The notes beneath the pieces were generated by a model, which did no database searches, was not told the origin of the DNA, and saw only the letters and a list, made by a program, of their open reading frames with translations. The translations under genes were made by a program, and so were the position numbers. This document shows positions 23,980 through 37,714 of a stretch of 64,000 nt of DNA, piece by piece. Position 1 is the stretch's first letter, and each line of letters opens with the position of its first letter. This stretch comes from Tritrichomonas musculus. Lineage: Eukaryota > Parabasalia > Tritrichomonadida > Tritrichomonadidae. The stretch is from NCBI GenBank assembly GCA_039105265.1, contig JAPFFF010000090.1, positions 1 to 64,000 of the forward strand, written 5' to 3'.

Positions 23980-24878
23980 ATAATTATCTTACAAAAGTGT
24001 TTGAGATTTGTGTTTTATTTAACTCTGTTCACTTGTGAGAAACGTTTGAATAAGAATAATTGATATTGCGATTTAATCTTTATTGATTTTACTTAATTTC
24101 GAAATCGTTTATAATTATCTTACAAAAGTGTTTGAGATTTGTGTTTTATTTAACTCTGTTCATTTGTGAGAAATGTTAGAATAAGAATAACTGAGATTAA
24201 GCTTTAATTTTTACTGATTTTACTTAATTTCGAAATCGTTTTTAATTATCTTACAAAAGTGTTTGAGATTTGTGTTTTATTTAACTCTGTTCATTTGTGA
24301 GAAACGTTTGAATAAGAATAACTGAGATTAAGCTTTAATTTTTACTGATTTTACTTAATTTCGAAATCGTTTATAATTATCTTACAAAAGTGTTTGAGAT
24401 TTGTGTTTTATTTAACTCTGTTCACTTGTGAGAAACGTTTGAATAGGAATAATTGAGATTAAGCTTTAATTTTTACTGATTTTACTTAATTTCGAAATCG
24501 TTTTTAATTATCTTACAAAAGTGTTTGAGATTTGTGTTTTATTTAACTCTGTTCACTTGTGAGAAACGTTTGAATAAGAATAATTGATATTGCGATTTAA
24601 TCTTTATTGATTTTACTTAATTTCGAAATCGTTTTTAATTATCTTACAAAAGTGTTTGAGATTTGTGTTTTATTTAACTCTGTTCACTTGTGAGAAACGT
24701 TTGAATAAGAATAATTGATATTGCGATTTAATCTTTATTGATTTTACTTAATTTCGAAATCGTTTTTAATTATCTTACAAAAGTGTTTGAGATTTGTGTT
24801 TTATTTAACTCTGTTCATTTGTGAGAAATGTTAGAATAAGAATAACTGAGATTAAGCTTTAATTTTTACTGATTTTAC

Positions 24879-25006
24879 TTAATTTCGAAATCGTTTTTAA
24901 TTATCTTACAAAAGTGTTTGAGATTTGTGTTTTATTTAACTCTGTTCATTTGTGAGAAACGTTTGAATAATAACTGAGATTAAGCTTTAATTTTTACTGA
25001 TTTTAC
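24879..25006 (+). repeat. 128-bp monomer with 3-bp deletion
   Basis: GTTTGAATAATAACTGAG at 24961 lacks three bases of the usual AATAAGAATAACTG. The short direct repeat AATAA/GAATAA makes replication slippage likely. It is otherwise an R unit. It is the only 3-bp change seen. Confidence 0.93.
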
Positions 25007-28000
25007 TTAATTTCGAAATCGTTTTTAATTATCTTACAAAAGTGTTTGAGATTTGTGTTTTATTTAACTCTGTTCACTTGTGAGAAACGTTTGAATAAGA
25101 ATAATTGATATTGCGATTTAATCTTTATTGATTTTACTTAATTTCGAAATCGTTTTTAATTATCTTACAAAAGTGTTTGAGATTTGTGTTTTATTTAACT
25201 CTGTTCATTTGTGAGAAATGTTAGAATAAGAATAACTGAGATTAAGCTTTAATTTTTACTGATTTTACTTAATTTCGAAATCGTTTTTAATTATCTTACA
25301 AAAGTGTTTGAGATTTGTGTTTTATTTAACTCTGTTCATTTGTGAGAAACGTTTGAATAAGAATAACTGAGATTAAGCTTTAATTTTTACTGATTTTACT
25401 TAATTTCGAAATCGTTTATAATTATCTTACAAAAGTGTTTGAGATTTGTGTTTTATTTAACTCTGTTCACTTGTGAGAAACGTTTGAATAAGAATAATTG
25501 ATATTGCGATTTAATCTTTATTGATTTTACTTAATTTCGAAATCGTTTTTAATTATCTTACAAAAGTGTTTGAGATTTGTGTTTTATTTAACTCTGTTCA
25601 CTTGTGAGAAACGTTTGAATAGGAATAATTGAGATTAAGCTTTAATTTTTACTGATTTTACTTAATTTCGAAATCGTTTATAATTATCTTACAAAAGTGT
25701 TTGAGATTTATGTTTTATTTAACTCTGTTCACTTGTGAGAAACGTTTGAATAAGAATAATTGATATTGCGATTTAATCTTTATTGATTTTACTTAATTTC
25801 GAAATCGTTTATAATTATCTTACAAAAGTGTTTGAGATTTGTGTTTTATTTAACTCTGTTCACTTGTGAGAAACGTTTGAATAGGAATAATTGAGATTAA
25901 GCTTTAATTTTTACTGATTTTACTTAATTTCGAAATCGTTTATAATTATCTTACAAAAGTGTTTGAGATTTGTGTTTTATTTAACTCTGTTCACTTGTGA
26001 GAAACGTTTGAATAGGAATAATTGATATTGCGATTTAATTTTTACTGATTTTACTTAATTTCGAAATCGTTTTTAATTATCTTACAAAAGTGTTTGAGAT
26101 TTGTGTTTTATTTAACTCTGTTCACTTGTGAGAAACGTTTGAATAAGAATAATTGATATTGCGATTTAATCTTTATTGATTTTACTTAATTTCGAAATCG
26201 TTTTTAATTATCTTACAAAAGTGTTTGAGATTTGTGTTTTATTTAACTCTGTTCACTTGTGAGAAACGTTTGAATAAGAATAATTGATATTGCGATTTAA
26301 TCTTTATTGATTTTACTTAATTTCGAAATCGTTTTTAATTATCTTACAAAAGTGTTTGAGATTTGTGTTTTATTTAACTCTGTTCATTTGTGAGAAATGT
26401 TAGAATAAGAATAATTGAGATTAAGCTTTAATTTTTACTGATTTTACTTAATTTCGAAATCGTTTTTAATTATCTTACAAAAGTGTTTGAGATTTGTGTT
26501 TTATTTAACTCTGTTCATTTGTGAGAAACGTTTGAATAAGAATAACTGAGATTAAGCTTTAATTTTTACTGATTTTACTTAATTTCGAAATCGTTTATAA
26601 TTATCTTACAAAAGTGTTTGAGATTTGTGTTTTATTTAACTCTGTTCACTTGTGAGAAACGTTTGAATAAGAATAATTGATATTGCGATTTAATCTTTAT
26701 TGATTTTACTTAATTTCGAAATCGTTTTTAATTATCTTACAAAAGTGTTTGAGATTTGTGTTTTATTTAACTCTGTTCATTTGTGAGAAATGTTAGAATA
26801 AGAATAACTGAGATTAAGCTTTAATTTTTACTGATTTTACTTAATTTCGAAATCGTTTTTAATTATCTTACAAAAGTGTTTGAGATTTGTGTTTTATTTA
26901 ACTCTGTTCATTTGTGAGAAACGTTTGAATAAGAATAACTGAGATTAAGCTTTAATTTTTACTGATTTTACTTAATTTCGAAATCGTTTATAATTATCTT
27001 ACAAAAGTGTTTGAGATTTGTGTTTTATTTAACTCTGTTCACTTGTGAGAAACGTTTGAATAAGAATAATTGATATTGCGATTTAATCTTTATTGATTTT
27101 ACTTAATTTCGAAATCGTTTTTAATTATCTTACAAAAGTGTTTGAGATTTGTGTTTTATTTAACTCTGTTCATTTGTGAGAAATGTTAGAATAAGAATAA
27201 CTGAGATTAAGCTTTAATTTTTACTGATTTTACTTAATTTCGAAATCGTTTTTAATTATCTTACAAAAGTGTTTGAGATTTGTGTTTTATTTAACTCTGT
27301 TCATTTGTGAGAAACGTTTGAATAAGAATAACTGAGATTAAGCTTTAATTTTTACTGATTTTACTTAATTTCGAAATCGTTTATAATTATCTTACAAAAG
27401 TGTTTGAGATTTGTGTTTTATTTAACTCTGTTCACTTGTGAGAAACGTTTGAATAAGAATAATTGATATTGCGATTTAATCTTTATTGATTTTACTTAAT
27501 TTCGAAATCGTTTTTAATTATCTTACAAAAGTGTTTGAGATTTGTGTTTTATTTAACTCTGTTCATTTGTGAGAAATGTTAGAATAAGAATAACTGAGAT
27601 TAAGCTTTAATTTTTACTGATTTTACTTAATTTCGAAATCGTTTTTAATTATCTTACAAAAGTGTTTGAGATTTGTGTTTTATTTAACTCTGTTCATTTG
27701 TGAGAAACGTTTGAATAAGAATAACTGAGATTAAGCTTTAATTTTTACTGATTTTACTTAATTTCGAAATCGTTTATAATTATCTTACAAAAGTGTTTGA
27801 GATTTGTGTTTTATTTAACTCTGTTCATTTGTGAGAAACGTTTGAATAAGAATAACTGAGATTAAGCTTTAATTTTTATTGATTTTACTTAATTTCGAAA
27901 TCGTTTTTAATTATCTTACAAAAGTGTTTGAGATTTGTGTTTTATTTAACTCTGTTCACTTGTGAGAAACGTTTGAATAAGAATAATTGATATTGCGATT

Positions 28001-28019
28001 TAATCTTTATTGATTTTAC

Positions 28020-29578
28020 TTAATTTCGAAATCGTTTTTAATTATCTTACAAAAGTGTTTGAGATTTGTGTTTTATTTAACTCTGTTCACTTGTGAGAAA
28101 CGTTTGAATAAGAATAACTGAGATTAAGCTTTAATTTTTACTGATTTTACTTAATTTCGAAATCGTTTTTAATTATCTTACAAAAGTGTTTGAGATTTGT
28201 GTTTTATTTAACTCTGTTCATTTGTGAGAAACGTTTGAATAAGAATAACTGAGATTAAGCTTTAATTTTTATTGATTTTACTTAATTTCGAAATCGTTTA
28301 TAATTATCTTACAAAAGTGTTTGAGATTTGTGTTTTATTTAACTCTGTTCATTTGTGAGAAACGTTTGAATAAGAATAACTGAGATTAAGCTTTAATTTT
28401 TATTGATTTTACTTAATTTCGAAATCGTTTATAATTATCTTACAAAAGTGTTTGAGATTTGTGTTTTATTTAACTCTGTTCATTTGTGAGAAACGTTTGA
28501 ATAAGAATAACTGAGATTAAGCTTTAATTTTTACTGATTTTACTTAATTTCGAAATCGTTTTTAATTATCTTACAAAAGTGTTTGAGATTTGTGTTTTAT
28601 TTAACTCTGTTCATTTGTGAGAAACGTTTGAATAAGAATAACTGAGATTAAGCTTTAATTTTTATTGATTTTACTTAATTTCGAAATCGTTTTTAATTAT
28701 CTTACAAAAGTGTTTGAGATTTGTGTTTTATTTAACTCTGTTCATTTGTGAGAAACGTTTGAATAAGAATAACTGAGATTAAGCTTTAATTTTTATTGAT
28801 TTTACTTAATTTCGAAATCGTTTTTAATTATCTTACAAAAGTGTTTGAGATTTGTGTTTTATTTAACTCTGTTCACTTGTGAGAAACGTTTGAATAAGAA
28901 TAACTGAGATTAAGCTTTAATTTTTATTGATTTTACTTAATTTCGAAATCGTTTATAATTATCTTACAAAAGTGTTTGAGATTTGTGTTTTATTTAACTC
29001 TGTTCATTTGTGAGAAACGTTTGAATAAGAATAACTGAGATTAAGCTTTAATTTTTATTGATTTTACTTAATTTCGAAATCGTTTTTAATTATCTTACAA
29101 AAGTGTTTGAGATTTGTGTTTTATTTAACTCTGTTCATTTGTGAGAAACGTTTGAATAAGAATAACTGAGATTAAGCTTTAATTTTTATTGATTTTACTT
29201 AATTTCGAAATCGTTTATAATTATCTTACAAAAGTGTTTGAGATTTGTGTTTTATTTAACTCTGTTCATTTGTGAGAAACGTTTGAATAAGAATAACTGA
29301 GATTAAGCTTTAATTTTTACTGATTTTACTTAATTTCGAAATCGTTTATAATTATCTTACAAAAGTGTTTGAGATTTGTGTTTTATTTAACTCTGTTCAC
29401 TTGTGAGAAACGTTTGAATAAGAATAATTGATATTGCGATTTAATCTTTATTGATTTTACTTAATTTCGAAATCGTTTTTAATTATCTTACAAAAGTGTT
29501 TGAGATTTGTGTTTTATTTAACTCTGTTCACTTGTGAGAAACGTTTGAATAAGAATAACTGAGATTAAGCTTTAATTT
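28020..29578 (+). repeat. W/R-rich block B, 5' part
   Basis: The order is V, W, W(19A), R(19A), W, W, W with 71C, W(19A), W, R(19A), P(19A), V, then W. Block C at about 34,440-35,880 has the same scheme with one monomer fewer and the 71C unit one place earlier. The difference is a monomer gain or loss by unequal exchange, or conversion, since the blocks separated. Confidence 0.75.
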
Positions 29579-31574
29579 TTACTGATTTTACTTAATTTCG
29601 AAATCGTTTTTAATTATCTTACAAAAGTGTTTGAGATTTGTGTTTTATTTAACTCTGTTCATTTGTGAGAAACGTTTGAATAAGAATAACTGAGATTAAG
29701 CTTTAATTTTTATTGATTTTACTTAATTTCGAAATCGTTTTTAATTATCTTACAAAAGTGTTTGAGATTTGTGTTTTATTTAACTCTGTTCATTTGTGAG
29801 AAACGTTTGAATAAGAATAACTGAGATTAAGCTTTAATTTTTATTGATTTTACTTAATTTCGAAATCGTTTATAATTATCTTACAAAAGTGTTTGAGATT
29901 TGTGTTTTATTTAACTCTGTTCATTTGTGAGAAACGTTTGAATAAGAATAATTGATATTGCGCTTTAATCTTTACTAATTTTACTTAATTTCGAAATCGT
30001 TTTTAATTATCTTACAAAAGTGTTTGAGATTTGTGTTTTATTTAACTCTGTTCATTTGTGAGAAACGTTTGAATAAGAATAACTGAGATTAAGCTTTAAT
30101 TTTTATTGATTTTACTTAATTTCGAAATCGTTTTCAATTATCTTACAAAAGTGTTTGAGATTTGTGTTTTATTTAACTCTGTTCACTTGTGAGAAACGTT
30201 TGAATAAGAATAACTGAGATTAAGCTTTAATTTTTATTGATTTTACTTAATTTCGAAATCGTTTTCAATTATCTTACAAAAGTGTTTGAGATTTGTGTTT
30301 TATTTAACTCTGTTCATTTGTGAGAAACGTTTGAATAAGAATAACTGAGATTAAGCTTTAATTTTTACTGATTTTACTTAATTTCGAAATCGTTTTTAAT
30401 TATCTTACAAAAGTGTTTGAGATTTGTGTTTTATTTAACTCTGTTCATTTGTGAGAAACGTTTGAATAAGAATAACTGAGATTAAGCTTTAATTTTTATT
30501 GATTTTACTTAATTTCGAAATCGTTTATAATTATCTTACAAAAGTGTTTGAGATTTGTGTTTTATTTAACTCTGTTCATTTGTGAGAAACGTTTGAATAA
30601 GAATAACTGAGATTAAGCTTTAATTTTTACTGATTTTACTTAATTTCGAAATCGTTTTTAATTATCTTACAAAAGTGTTTGAGATTTGTGTTTTATTTAA
30701 CTCTGTTCATTTGTGAGAAACGTTTGAATAAGAATAACTGAGATTAAGCTTTAATTTTTACTGATTTTACTTAATTTCGAAATCGTTTTTAATTATCTTA
30801 CAAAAGTGTTTGAGATTTGTGTTTTATTTAACTCTGTTCACTTGTGAGAAACGTTTGAATAGGAATAATTGAGATTAAGCTTTAATTTTTACTGATTTTA
30901 CTTAATTTCGAAATCGTTTATAATTATCTTACAAAAGTGTTTGAGATTTATGTTTTATTTAACTCTGTTCACTTGTGAGAAACGTTTGAATAAGAATAAT
31001 TGATATTGCGATTTAATCTTTATTGATTTTACTTAATTTCGAAATCGTTTTTAATTATCTTACAAAAGTGTTTGAGATTTGTGTTTTATTTAACTCTGTT
31101 CACTTGTGAGAAACGTTTGAATAGGAATAATTGAGATTAAGCTTTAATTTTTACTGATTTTACTTAATTTCGAAATCGTTTATAATTATCTTACAAAAGT
31201 GTTTGAGATTTATGTTTTATTTAACTCTGTTCACTTGTGAGAAACGTTTGAATAAGAATAATTGATATTGCGATTTAATCTTTATTGATTTTACTTAATT
31301 TCGAAATCGTTTATAATTATCTTACAAAAGTGTTTGAGATTTGTGTTTTATTTAACTCTGTTCACTTGTGAGAAACGTTTGAATAGGAATAATTGAGATT
31401 AAGCTTTAATTTTTACTGATTTTACTTAATTTCGAAATCGTTTATAATTATCTTACAAAAGTGTTTGAGATTTGTGTTTTATTTAACTCTGTTCACTTGT
31501 GAGAAACGTTTGAATAGGAATAATTGATATTGCGATTTAATTTTTACTGATTTTACTTAATTTCGAAATCGTTT
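29579..31574 (+). repeat. 2.0-kb segment, copy B
   Basis: The partner of 21984-23979, with the GCGCTTTAATC/TACTAATTTT marker at 29960-29985 and 20C units at 30116 and 30247. Identity with copy A stops at monomer position 19 of the unit at 31557 (T here, A at 23980). The following unit here has ATGTTAGATT (31768), where the corresponding unit after copy A is an ordinary Q. Confidence 0.88.
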
Positions 31575-32473
31575 TTAATTATCTTACAAAAGTGTTTGAG
31601 ATTTGTGTTTTATTTAACTCTGTTCACTTGTGAGAAACGTTTGAATAAGAATAATTGATATTGCGATTTAATCTTTATTGATTTTACTTAATTTCGAAAT
31701 CGTTTTTAATTATCTTACAAAAGTGTTTGAGATTTGTGTTTTATTTAACTCTGTTCATTTGTGAGAAATGTTAGATTAAGAATAATTGAGATTAAGCTTT
31801 AATTTTTACTGATTTTACTTAATTTCGAAATCGTTTTTAATTATCTTACAAAAGTGTTTGAGATTTGTGTTTTATTTAACTCTGTTCACTTGTGAGAAAC
31901 GTTTGAATAGGAATAATTGAGATTAAGCTTTAATTTTTACTGATTTTACTTAATTTCGAAATCGTTTTTAATTATCTTACAAAAGTGTTTGAGATTTGTG
32001 TTTTATTTAACTCTGTTCACTTGTGAGAAACGTTTGAATAGGAATAATTGAGATTAAGCTTTAATTTTTACTGATTTTACTTAATTTCGAAATCGTTTAT
32101 AATTATCTTACAAAAGTGTTTGAGATTTGTGTTTTATTTAACTCTGTTCATTTGTGAGAAACGTTTGAATAAGAATAACTGAGATTAAGCTTTAATTTTT
32201 ACTGATTTTACTTAATTTCGAAATCGTTTATAATTATCTTACAAAAGTGTTTGAGATTTGTGTTTTATTTAACTCTGTTCATTTGTGAGAAACGTTTGAA
32301 TAAGAATAACTGAGATTAAGCTTTAATTTTTACTGATTTTACTTAATTTCGAAATCGTTTATAATTATCTTACAAAAGTGTTTGAGATTTGTGTTTTATT
32401 TAACTCTGTTCACTTGTGAGAAACGTTTGAATAAGAATAATTGATATTGCGATTTAATTTTTACTGATTTTAC

Positions 32474-32604
32474 TTAATTTCGAAATCGTTTTTAATTATC
32501 TTACAAAAGTGTTTGAGATTTGTGTTTTATTTAACTCTGTTCACTTGTGTGAAATGTTAGATTAAGAATAACTGAGATTAAGCTTTAATTTTTACTGATT
32601 TTAC
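32474..32604 (+). repeat. Variant monomer with 77T (TTGTGTGAAATGTTAGATT)
   Basis: This unit combines 71C, A77T, 82T, 86A and 89T with 99C and tail B. Five such units occur: anchors near 32474, 45840, 52357, 59073 and 61693. Their spacings are 102, 50, 51 and 20 monomers once the known indels are removed. It is a strong lineage tag for the super-repeats of the right half. Confidence 0.88.
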
Positions 32605-34439
32605 TTAATTTCGAAATCGTTTTTAATTATCTTACAAAAGTGTTTGAGATTTGTGTTTTATTTAACTCTGTTCACTTGTGAGAAACGTTTGAATAGGAAT
32701 AATTGAGATTAAGCTTTAATTTTTACTGATTTTACTTAATTTCGAAATCGTTTATAATTATCTTACAAAAGTGTTTGAGATTTGTGTTTTATTTAACTCT
32801 GTTCACTTGTGAGAAACGTTTGAATAGGAATAATTGAGATTAAGCTTTAATTTTTACTGATTTTACTTAATTTCGAAATCGTTTATAATTATCTTACAAA
32901 AGTGTTTGAGATTTGTGTTTTATTTAACTCTGTTCACTTGTGAGAAACGTTTGAATAGGAATAATTGAGATTAAGCTTTAATTTTTACTGATTTTACTTA
33001 ATTTCGAAATCGTTTATAATTATCTTACAAAAGTGTTTGAGATTTATGTTTTATTTAACTCTGTTCACTTGTGAGAAACGTTTGAATAGGAATAATTGAG
33101 ATTAAGCTTTAATTTTTACTGATTTTACTTAATTTCGAAATCGTTTATAATTATCTTACAAAAGTGTTTGAGATTTGTGTTTTATTTAACTCTGTTCACT
33201 TGTGAGAAACGTTTGAATAAGAATAATTGATATTGCGATTTAATCTTTATTGATTTTACTTAATTTCGAAATCGTTTTTAATTATCTTACAAAAGTGTTT
33301 GAGATTTGTGTTTTATTTAACTCTGTTCACTTGTGAGAAACGTTTGAATAAGAATAACTGAGATTAAGCTTTAATTTTTACTGATTTTACTTAATTTCGA
33401 AATCGTTTTTAATTATCTTACAAAAGTGTTTGAGATTTGTGTTTTATTTAACTCTGTTCACTTGTGAGAAACGTTTGAATAGGAATAACTGAGATTAAGC
33501 TTTAATTTTTACTGATTTTACTTAATTTCGAAATCGTTTTTAATTATCTTACAAAAGTGTTTGAGATTTGTGTTTTATTTAACTCTGTTCACTTGTGAGA
33601 AACGTTTGAATAAGAATAATTGATATTGCGATTTAATCTTTATTGATTTTACTTAATTTCGAAATCGTTTTTAATTATCTTACAAAAGTGTTTGAGATTT
33701 GTGTTTTATTTAACTCTGTTCACTTGTGAGAAACGTTTGAATAAGAATAACTGAGATTAAGCTTTAATTTTTACTGATTTTACTTAATTTCGAAATCGTT
33801 TTTAATTATCTTACAAAAGTGTTTGAGATTTGTGTTTTATTTAACTCTGTTCATTTGTGAGAAACGTTTGAATAGGAATAATTGAGATTAAGCTTTAATT
33901 TTTACTGATTTTACTTAATTTCGAAATCGTTTTTAATTATCTTACAAAAGTGTTTGAGATTTGTGTTTTATTTAACTCTGTTCATTTGTGAGAAATGTTA
34001 GAATAAGAATAACTGAGATTAAGCTTTAATTTTTACTGATTTTACTTAATTTCGAAATCGTTTTTAATTATCTTACAAAAGTGTTTGAGATTTGTGTTTT
34101 ATTTAACTCTGTTCATTTGTGAGAAACGTTTGAATAAGAATAACTGAGATTAAGCTTTAATTTTTACTGATTTTACTTAATTTCGAAATCGTTTATAATT
34201 ATCTTACAAAAGTGTTTGAGATTTGTGTTTTATTTAACTCTGTTCATTTGTGAGAAACGTTTGAATAAGAATAACTGAGATTAAGCTTTAATTTTTACTG
34301 ATTTTACTTAATTTCGAAATCGTTTTTAATTATCTTACAAAAGTGTTTGAGATTTGTGTTTTATTTAACTCTGTTCACTTGTGAGAAACGTTTGAATAAG
34401 AATAATTGATATTGCGATTTAATCTTTATTGATTTTACT

Positions 34440-35355
34440 TAATTTCGAAATCGTTTTTAATTATCTTACAAAAGTGTTTGAGATTTGTGTTTTATTTAAC
34501 TCTGTTCACTTGTGAGAAACGTTTGAATAAGAATAACTGAGATTAAGCTTTAATTTTTACTGATTTTACTTAATTTCGAAATCGTTTTTAATTATCTTAC
34601 AAAAGTGTTTGAGATTTGTGTTTTATTTAACTCTGTTCATTTGTGAGAAACGTTTGAATAAGAATAACTGAGATTAAGCTTTAATTTTTATTGATTTTAC
34701 TTAATTTCGAAATCGTTTATAATTATCTTACAAAAGTGTTTGAGATTTGTGTTTTATTTAACTCTGTTCATTTGTGAGAAACGTTTGAATAAGAATAACT
34801 GAGATTAAGCTTTAATTTTTATTGATTTTACTTAATTTCGAAATCGTTTATAATTATCTTACAAAAGTGTTTGAGATTTGTGTTTTATTTAACTCTGTTC
34901 ATTTGTGAGAAACGTTTGAATAAGAATAACTGAGATTAAGCTTTAATTTTTACTGATTTTACTTAATTTCGAAATCGTTTTTAATTATCTTACAAAAGTG
35001 TTTGAGATTTGTGTTTTATTTAACTCTGTTCATTTGTGAGAAACGTTTGAATAAGAATAACTGAGATTAAGCTTTAATTTTTATTGATTTTACTTAATTT
35101 CGAAATCGTTTTTAATTATCTTACAAAAGTGTTTGAGATTTGTGTTTTATTTAACTCTGTTCACTTGTGAGAAACGTTTGAATAAGAATAACTGAGATTA
35201 AGCTTTAATTTTTATTGATTTTACTTAATTTCGAAATCGTTTTTAATTATCTTACAAAAGTGTTTGAGATTTGTGTTTTATTTAACTCTGTTCATTTGTG
35301 AGAAACGTTTGAATAAGAATAACTGAGATTAAGCTTTAATTTTTATTGATTTTAC
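34440..35355 (+). repeat. W/R-rich block C, 5' part
   Basis: The order is V, W, W(19A), R(19A), W, W with 71C, W. It parallels block B at about 28,020 but is one monomer shorter before the shared W, R, P, V, W, W sequence. It leads without a break into the segment that matches block B at an offset of 6,288 bp (48x131). Confidence 0.72.
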
Positions 35356-37049
35356 TTAATTTCGAAATCGTTTTTAATTATCTTACAAAAGTGTTTGAGA
35401 TTTGTGTTTTATTTAACTCTGTTCATTTGTGAGAAACGTTTGAATAAGAATAACTGAGATTAAGCTTTAATTTTTATTGATTTTACTTAATTTCGAAATC
35501 GTTTATAATTATCTTACAAAAGTGTTTGAGATTTGTGTTTTATTTAACTCTGTTCATTTGTGAGAAACGTTTGAATAAGAATAACTGAGATTAAGCTTTA
35601 ATTTTTACTGATTTTACTTAATTTCGAAATCGTTTATAATTATCTTACAAAAGTGTTTGAGATTTGTGTTTTATTTAACTCTGTTCACTTGTGAGAAACG
35701 TTTGAATAAGAATAATTGATATTGCGATTTAATCTTTATTGATTTTACTTAATTTCGAAATCGTTTATAATTATCTTACAAAAGTGTTTGAGATTTGTGT
35801 TTTATTTAACTCTGTTCACTTGTGAGAAACGTTTGAATAAGAATAACTGAGATTAAGCTTTAATTTTTACTGATTTTACTTAATTTCGAAATCGTTTTTA
35901 ATTATCTTACAAAAGTGTTTGAGATTTGTGTTTTATTTAACTCTGTTCATTTGTGAGAAACGTTTGAATAAGAATAACTGAGATTAAGCTTTAATTTTTA
36001 TTGATTTTACTTAATTTCGAAATCGTTTTTAATTATCTTACAAAAGTGTTTGAGATTTGTGTTTTATTTAACTCTGTTCATTTGTGAGAAACGTTTGAAT
36101 AAGAATAACTGAGATTAAGCTTTAATTTTTATTGATTTTACTTAATTTCGAAATCGTTTATAATTATCTTACAAAAGTGTTTGAGATTTGTGTTTTATTT
36201 AACTCTGTTCATTTGTGAGAAACGTTTGAATAAGAATAATTGATATTGCGCTTTAATCTTTACTAATTTTACTTAATTTCGAAATCGTTTTTAATTATCT
36301 TACAAAAGTGTTTGAGATTTGTGTTTTATTTAACTCTGTTCATTTGTGAGAAACGTTTGAATAAGAATAACTGAGATTAAGCTTTAATTTTTATTGATTT
36401 TACTTAATTTCGAAATCGTTTTCAATTATCTTACAAAAGTGTTTGAGATTTGTGTTTTATTTAACTCTGTTCACTTGTGAGAAACGTTTGAATAAGAATA
36501 ACTGAGATTAAGCTTTAATTTTTATTGATTTTACTTAATTTCGAAATCGTTTTCAATTATCTTACAAAAGTGTTTGAGATTTGTGTTTTATTTAACTCTG
36601 TTCATTTGTGAGAAACGTTTGAATAAGAATAACTGAGATTAAGCTTTAATTTTTACTGATTTTACTTAATTTCGAAATCGTTTTTAATTATCTTACAAAA
36701 GTGTTTGAGATTTGTGTTTTATTTAACTCTGTTCATTTGTGAGAAACGTTTGAATAAGAATAACTGAGATTAAGCTTTAATTTTTATTGATTTTACTTAA
36801 TTTCGAAATCGTTTATAATTATCTTACAAAAGTGTTTGAGATTTGTGTTTTATTTAACTCTGTTCATTTGTGAGAAACGTTTGAATAAGAATAACTGAGA
36901 TTAAGCTTTAATTTTTACTGATTTTACTTAATTTCGAAATCGTTTTTAATTATCTTACAAAAGTGTTTGAGATTTGTGTTTTATTTAACTCTGTTCATTT
37001 GTGAGAAACGTTTGAATAAGAATAACTGAGATTAAGCTTTAATTTTTAT
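35356..37049 (+). repeat. 1.7-kb segment, copy C (matches 29068-30761)
   Basis: About 1,694 bp matching block B at exactly 48 monomers (6,288 bp) with one difference seen (19A at about 35767 versus 19T). It carries the GCGCTTTAATC/TACTAATTTT marker at 36248-36274 and 20C units at 36404 and 36535. It stops matching at position 122 of the unit at 36928, where a local five-monomer duplication begins. Confidence 0.85.
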
Positions 37050-37714
37050 TGATTTTACTTAATTTCGAAATCGTTTTCAATTATCTTACAAAAGTGTTTG
37101 AGATTTGTGTTTTATTTAACTCTGTTCACTTGTGAGAAACGTTTGAATAAGAATAACTGAGATTAAGCTTTAATTTTTATTGATTTTACTTAATTTCGAA
37201 ATCGTTTTCAATTATCTTACAAAAGTGTTTGAGATTTGTGTTTTATTTAACTCTGTTCATTTGTGAGAAACGTTTGAATAAGAATAACTGAGATTAAGCT
37301 TTAATTTTTACTGATTTTACTTAATTTCGAAATCGTTTTTAATTATCTTACAAAAGTGTTTGAGATTTGTGTTTTATTTAACTCTGTTCATTTGTGAGAA
37401 ACGTTTGAATAAGAATAACTGAGATTAAGCTTTAATTTTTATTGATTTTACTTAATTTCGAAATCGTTTATAATTATCTTACAAAAGTGTTTGAGATTTG
37501 TGTTTTATTTAACTCTGTTCATTTGTGAGAAACGTTTGAATAAGAATAACTGAGATTAAGCTTTAATTTTTACTGATTTTACTTAATTTCGAAATCGTTT
37601 TTAATTATCTTACAAAAGTGTTTGAGATTTGTGTTTTATTTAACTCTGTTCATTTGTGAGAAACGTTTGAATAAGAATAACTGAGATTAAGCTTTAATTT
37701 TTACTGATTTTACT
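36404..37714 (+). repeat. Local five-monomer (655-bp) tandem duplication
   Basis: The module is: a 20C unit with 71C and 122T, a 20C R unit, a W unit, an R unit with 19A, and a 19T unit with 71T. It occurs at 36404 and again at 37059, 655 bp (5x131) apart. Blocks A and B have only one copy, so the duplication is private to block C and younger than the split of the blocks. The fifth units differ at 122 (T, then C). Confidence 0.82.
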
